From Armatimonadota bacterium (GTDB lineage Bacteria; Armatimonadota; SYMT01): 5,879 nt of DNA. Shown in pieces: positions 5,653 to 5,879 of the stretch (position 1 is its first letter; each line of letters opens with the position of its first letter). A program made the translations under genes and the position numbers. The stretch covers positions 1 through 5,879 of the forward strand of contig JAJFMS010000262.1 in the NCBI GenBank assembly GCA_020696885.1, in the 5' to 3' direction. Under the pieces are notes generated by a model, which saw nothing but the letters and a program-made list of their open reading frames with translations, was not told the origin of the DNA and made no database searches.

Positions 5653-5879
5653 ATGCAAGTGACGGTGTTGGTACGGATTATCCCGGCGGGGCCGGCTTCC
5701 AGGCCTGCGATGCGTGGCTTCCTGCGCACCGCCAGGCGCGTTCGCCAGCAGCACGGTTTCATCCGCTGGCAAACGTTCCGCGCGATGGATGTGTCTGGGG
5801 CGTTGATTCTCGTTATCGACTGGGATTCTGCGGAAACCCTCGGAGCGGCGATCCACCACAGTGGGATTTCTCAAATAGT
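5653..5879 (+). CDS. ABM-like (antibiotic biosynthesis monooxygenase) domain protein, 3' end cut
   Basis: Small plus-strand gene divergent from the operon, with 75 complete codons before the right edge. The sequence fits the dimeric alpha/beta-barrel (ferredoxin-like) ABM fold: beta strand MQVTVLVRI at 1-9, an Arg-rich helix at about 18-34, the hallmark HGFIRWQTFR at 34-43, strand LILVIDWDS at 51-59, then helix ETLGAAIHHS at 61-70. ABM-like proteins are usually about 95-110 aa, so most is present. Family members include quinone-forming monooxygenases, haem-degrading enzymes and many of unknown role, so I assign no reaction. The ATG at 5653 is the only usual start between an in-frame TAG at 5538-5540 and the first strand. 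The ribosome site (AGAGACGA) is weak. Codons are GC-ending like those of its neighbours. A link to the transporter is not shown. Confidence 0.68.
   Translation, partial: MQVTVLVRIIPAGPASRPAMRGFLRTARRVRQQHGFIRWQTFRAMDVSGALILVIDWDSAETLGAAIHHSGISQI

Noticed and set aside
5464..5874. 136-codon minus-strand frame ending in an ATGA overlap with the UgpA-type permease
   Set aside because: It starts from a TTG, has no recognisable domain, and lies antisense to a better plus-strand frame (5653 onward). The ATGA overlap was tempting but two bases of it are simply the permease start.

Overview
The window holds five genes on the minus strand that read as one operon. In transcription order these are two sugar-type ABC transporter permeases, their lipoprotein solute-binding protein, and two tandem type I signal peptidase (LepB) genes, the last cut by the left edge. 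At the right edge a sixth, short gene faces away on the plus strand and is cut by the window end. DNA is uniformly GC-rich with GC-ending codons. The LepB type (three predicted membrane segments and a large inserted domain) and the UgpA/UgpE/UgpB-like transporter suggest a high-GC free-living bacterium. Armatimonadota or a Chloroflexota-like lineage is my guess, from family resemblance only and at low confidence.

Layout from right to left, the direction of transcription of the main operon. 5653-5879 (+) is the start of a small ferredoxin-like-fold protein resembling antibiotic-biosynthesis-monooxygenase (ABM) domains. 5468-5652 is a divergent intergenic region with two 19-bp inverted repeats and no convincing promoter. 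5467-4463 (-) is the UgpA/MalF-type permease, directly abutting 4462-3617 (-), the UgpE/MalG-type permease. 3616-3545 is a 72-bp gap containing a strong RNA hairpin. 3544-2243 (-) is the UgpB-like lipoprotein. After 24 bp comes 2218-1070 (-), a 382-aa LepB, and after another 56 bp 1013-1 (-), a second LepB of at least 337 aa.

The transporter should import a carbohydrate or polyol-like solute. The lipoprotein captures it and the two permeases form the channel. The ATPase subunit is absent, so it is presumably encoded elsewhere, as with shared MsmK/MalK-type ATPases, or beyond the left edge. The LepB proteins remove signal peptides from exported proteins. The binding protein itself has a lipobox and would be matured by signal peptidase II (LspA), so the LepBs do not look like dedicated processing enzymes for this transporter.

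The points most worth a second look are the tandem, diverged LepB pair with its DG-turn-containing insert and C-terminal membrane segment, the intercistronic hairpin before the binding-protein gene, and the short plus-strand gene hidden behind a longer but spurious minus-strand frame.
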